Shown piece after piece: positions 14,665 to 16,653 of a stretch of 16,653 nt of DNA. Source of the stretch: Gordonia westfalica (lineage in GTDB: Bacteria > Actinomycetota > Actinomycetes > Mycobacteriales > Mycobacteriaceae). The position numbers and the translations under genes are program-made. The notes below the pieces were generated by a model. The model saw nothing but the letters and a program-made list of their open reading frames with translations, was not told the DNA's origin and searched no databases. The stretch covers positions 1 through 16,653 of the forward strand of contig NZ_FNLM01000002.1 in the NCBI RefSeq assembly GCF_900105725.1, given 5' to 3'. Within the stretch, counting starts at the first letter, position 1. Each line of letters starts with the position of its first letter.

Positions 14665-16653
14665 GTGGCCACGGAGCTAGGTGTTGCCTACATTTCCATC
14701 GTTCCAGAGACGAGCCGTATCGCTCCTGGCATCCGTAACGCGCTCAATGGTGCTGAACGCGGCGCTGGTGACACTGGGCGTCGCATGGGTCACACGATGT
14801 CCACCGCCCTCGGCACGGCGCTGGGATTGGCGTGTCGAAGGCGGCGGGCGCAGCATCGAAGGTGCTGCAGGATGCCCTGTCGGCAGGCTACAACCGGATC
14901 ACCACCCTGGAGAAGGCGGACATCCAGTTCCGCAATATGGGGCTGTCGGCCGGTGACACGAAGCGTCAGCTTGCCGATCTGAATGACATCGTCACCGGCA
15001 CCTCGACTTCGCTGGCTGATGCAGCGGCGGCAGCAGCGATGCTGGGCGGTGCTGGCGTGGCGGCGGGCGACGACATGAACAACGCTGTGAAGGCGTTGGT
15101 GAACATCTCTGCGGCCTCTGGCGCCTCGGCGCAGGACATCGGCCTCGTGATGATGCAGATCAAGGCGTCGGCAAGTTGATGGGCTCGGAGGCGTTGCAGC
15201 TGGCCCAGCGCGGCGTGCCGATCTATGACCTCATTGCGAAGTCGATCGGCAAGACGACTGCCGAGGTCCGCACCCTCGGCGAAGAGGGCAAGATCTCGTT
15301 CGACCAGGTCGTCACGGCGATCAACCAGGGCACCGGCAACCTCGCGAAGGAGATGGGCGAGACCCTTCCCGCGAAGCTCGCCAACTTCCGGACCGCGATG
15401 GGCCGCCTGTCGGCTGCGGGCATGGAGCCGTTCCTTCTCCGCGCCAAGGGCGGCGTTGTCGGCCTGACCGAAGCAGTAAACGATCTCACCCCGAAGATGA
15501 AGGATTTCGCGCTCGCCGCGGACGCCAAGATCTTCGACCAGTGGGTGCCGCAGCTCAAGGGTCTGTATGCAACCCTCGAGGGCTCGGGAGCTCTTGATCG
15601 AGCGGCCGAAACCTTTACGGCGCTGTGGGATTCACTGATGGAACTCGGTCCTGCAGCGCGTACGATTGGGGCGGCACTCGCGGAAGCGTCTGCGTCGCTC
15701 GGCGTCGGCGGCTGGCAGGTGTTCCTGGCGACGGTCCAGACGGCGTCGGGATTCTGCAAGGACTCGCCCCGGTGCTTCAGACTGTCGGCGATCTCATGGA
15801 GGCGCATCCGGGTTACGTCACCGCAGCGCTCGCGGCGTGGTTGGCGTTCCGAACCGTGCCCGCAATCCTGGGGCGCGTCACGACGGCGCTCGGCCCGATG
15901 CATACGGGAATCAGTCGTGTCGGAACGGCGTTCGGCGGTGTGCGTCCGGCAATCGGCAACTTCACCGACGCCTATCGGACCTCGCTTGGCTACATCCGGC
16001 AGGCGAACCCGCAGCTCTCGACGGCCGGCGCCCATATCCGCGTCCTTGTGCCAACGCGGGAATGGCCGCTTCCGGCGGACTCAGCGCACTACGTGGGGCG
16101 GCCGGTGGACTGTCTGCGGCATTGGGCGGCCCTTTGAATATCGCGCTCATGGCTGGTGCCGCATATCTGATGATGGCGCGCAGGCTCACGCCGATGCGAC
16201 GCAGAAGGCGAAGGCTCAGTCGCAGGCGGTGAAGGAGCTTGCGGAGTCCCAGAGGCTGATGGGCCGCTTTCCGTGAGTCCCGCGGTGCCATGAACGATGA
16301 CACCTGGGCCAAGGCTGCGGAACAGGTTGGGGCGTACCAGAAGACGCTGAGCACTGCCGCCGATCAGCACAAGTCGACGTGGAACAGCTCAAAGAGGTCG
16401 GCGGCCTCTTCAAGATGGCATCCGGCTCGAACGAAGTGCTGAATGAGAACGCCGAGCGAGCCATGGCGGCTGAAAAGGCGATCCGCGATCTCGGGATGTC
16501 CAACGAAGAAGTCGCCCGCTCTCTGTACGGCTCCGACGGACAGTGGAAGCTGCTTGGTGACCGACTTGCCGCCACTGCGAGGGCGGCATCATGGCGGCGG
16601 GCCAGCTCTCGAAGATCCGTGATGAGTTCATGCGCCAGCGCGAGGCGGCTGGC
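14665..16653 (+). pseudogene. Tape measure protein, copy 3, many single-base losses, cut by the window end
   Basis: Same gene as 914-2912. The GTG at 14665 is intact, but the frame breaks at about 14823, 15170, 15749, 16048, 16175, 16381 and 16575, each by loss of one G from a G run, and at 16263 by loss of TG. The in-frame segments read the same residues as copy 1; the longest is 15176-15750 (MGSEALQLAQRGV onward). The apparent chimeric ORFs here are frame jumps and not new proteins. The last bases of the window lack one more G. Confidence 0.9.

Larger units (their letters stand above)
11053..16653 (+). repeat. Copy 3: inverted repeat of ~5450-11010
   Basis: Reverse complement of about 5450-11010; from 11712 on positions pair as x and about 22113 to 22116 minus x. 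The part 13754-16653 is also a direct repeat of 1-2912. The first ~500 nt are heavily corrupted by indels, the middle (11640-13280) is clean, and the tape measure part has repeated single-G losses. It is the third pass over the same DNA. Confidence 0.93.

Noticed and set aside
15176..16276. 366-aa and 188-aa ORFs in copy 3 as distinct proteins
   Set aside because: They are pieces of the tape measure gene joined through wrong frames after single-G losses.
1..16653. tRNA genes, CRISPR arrays, insertion sequences, integrase or attachment sites
   Set aside because: None seen. The only large repeats are the inverted copies, and there are no regularly spaced repeats or transposase motifs.

Overview
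The window is a GC-rich piece of a tailed (siphovirus-type) phage genome, most probably from a phage of a high-GC actinobacterium such as Gordonia, Rhodococcus or Mycobacterium. This rests on the tail-module gene order, GTG starts with purine-rich ribosome sites, and the style of the tape measure and tail chaperone proteins. No host gene is visible, so the host genus is an inference.

The 16.6 kb are not 16.6 kb of different DNA. About 6.9 kb of phage sequence is read back and forth three times. Copy 1 (1-4145, + strand) is the reverse complement of 4230-8361. Copy 2 (about 4146-11010) is the most complete pass, with its genes on the - strand. Copy 3 (about 11053-16653, + strand) is the reverse complement of about 5450-11010. 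The turning points are 4146-4229 and about 11009-11052. The copies differ mainly by single-base losses in G or C runs, and one stretch of copy 3 (about 11053-11570) is very noisy. This is what a fold-back (inverted) chimera from whole-genome amplification or single-molecule sequencing looks like. It is not a biological inverted duplication, and genes should be counted once.

The real gene order, read in the tail-gene direction, is: end of a head-tail connector (neck) protein; tail terminator; major tail protein; a strong hairpin and a structured leader; tail assembly chaperone with a -1 programmed frameshift extension; a lipoprotein gene on the opposite strand; an endonuclease VII-like HNH protein with several zinc knuckles; a terminator hairpin; and the tape measure protein, whose C-terminus is cut off at the first fold. 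The neck protein, terminator, tail tube protein, chaperones and tape measure form the standard siphovirus tail assembly line. The lipoprotein and HNH pair interrupts it as a cargo (moron-like) insertion with its own divergent promoter region.

The best sequence for each gene comes from comparing copies: HNH, tail terminator and major tail protein from copy 2; both chaperone frames from copy 3; the lipoprotein from copies 2 and 3 together; the tape measure from copy 1, plus its last visible codons from copy 2. No RNA genes, CRISPR arrays, insertion sequences or attachment sites were seen.
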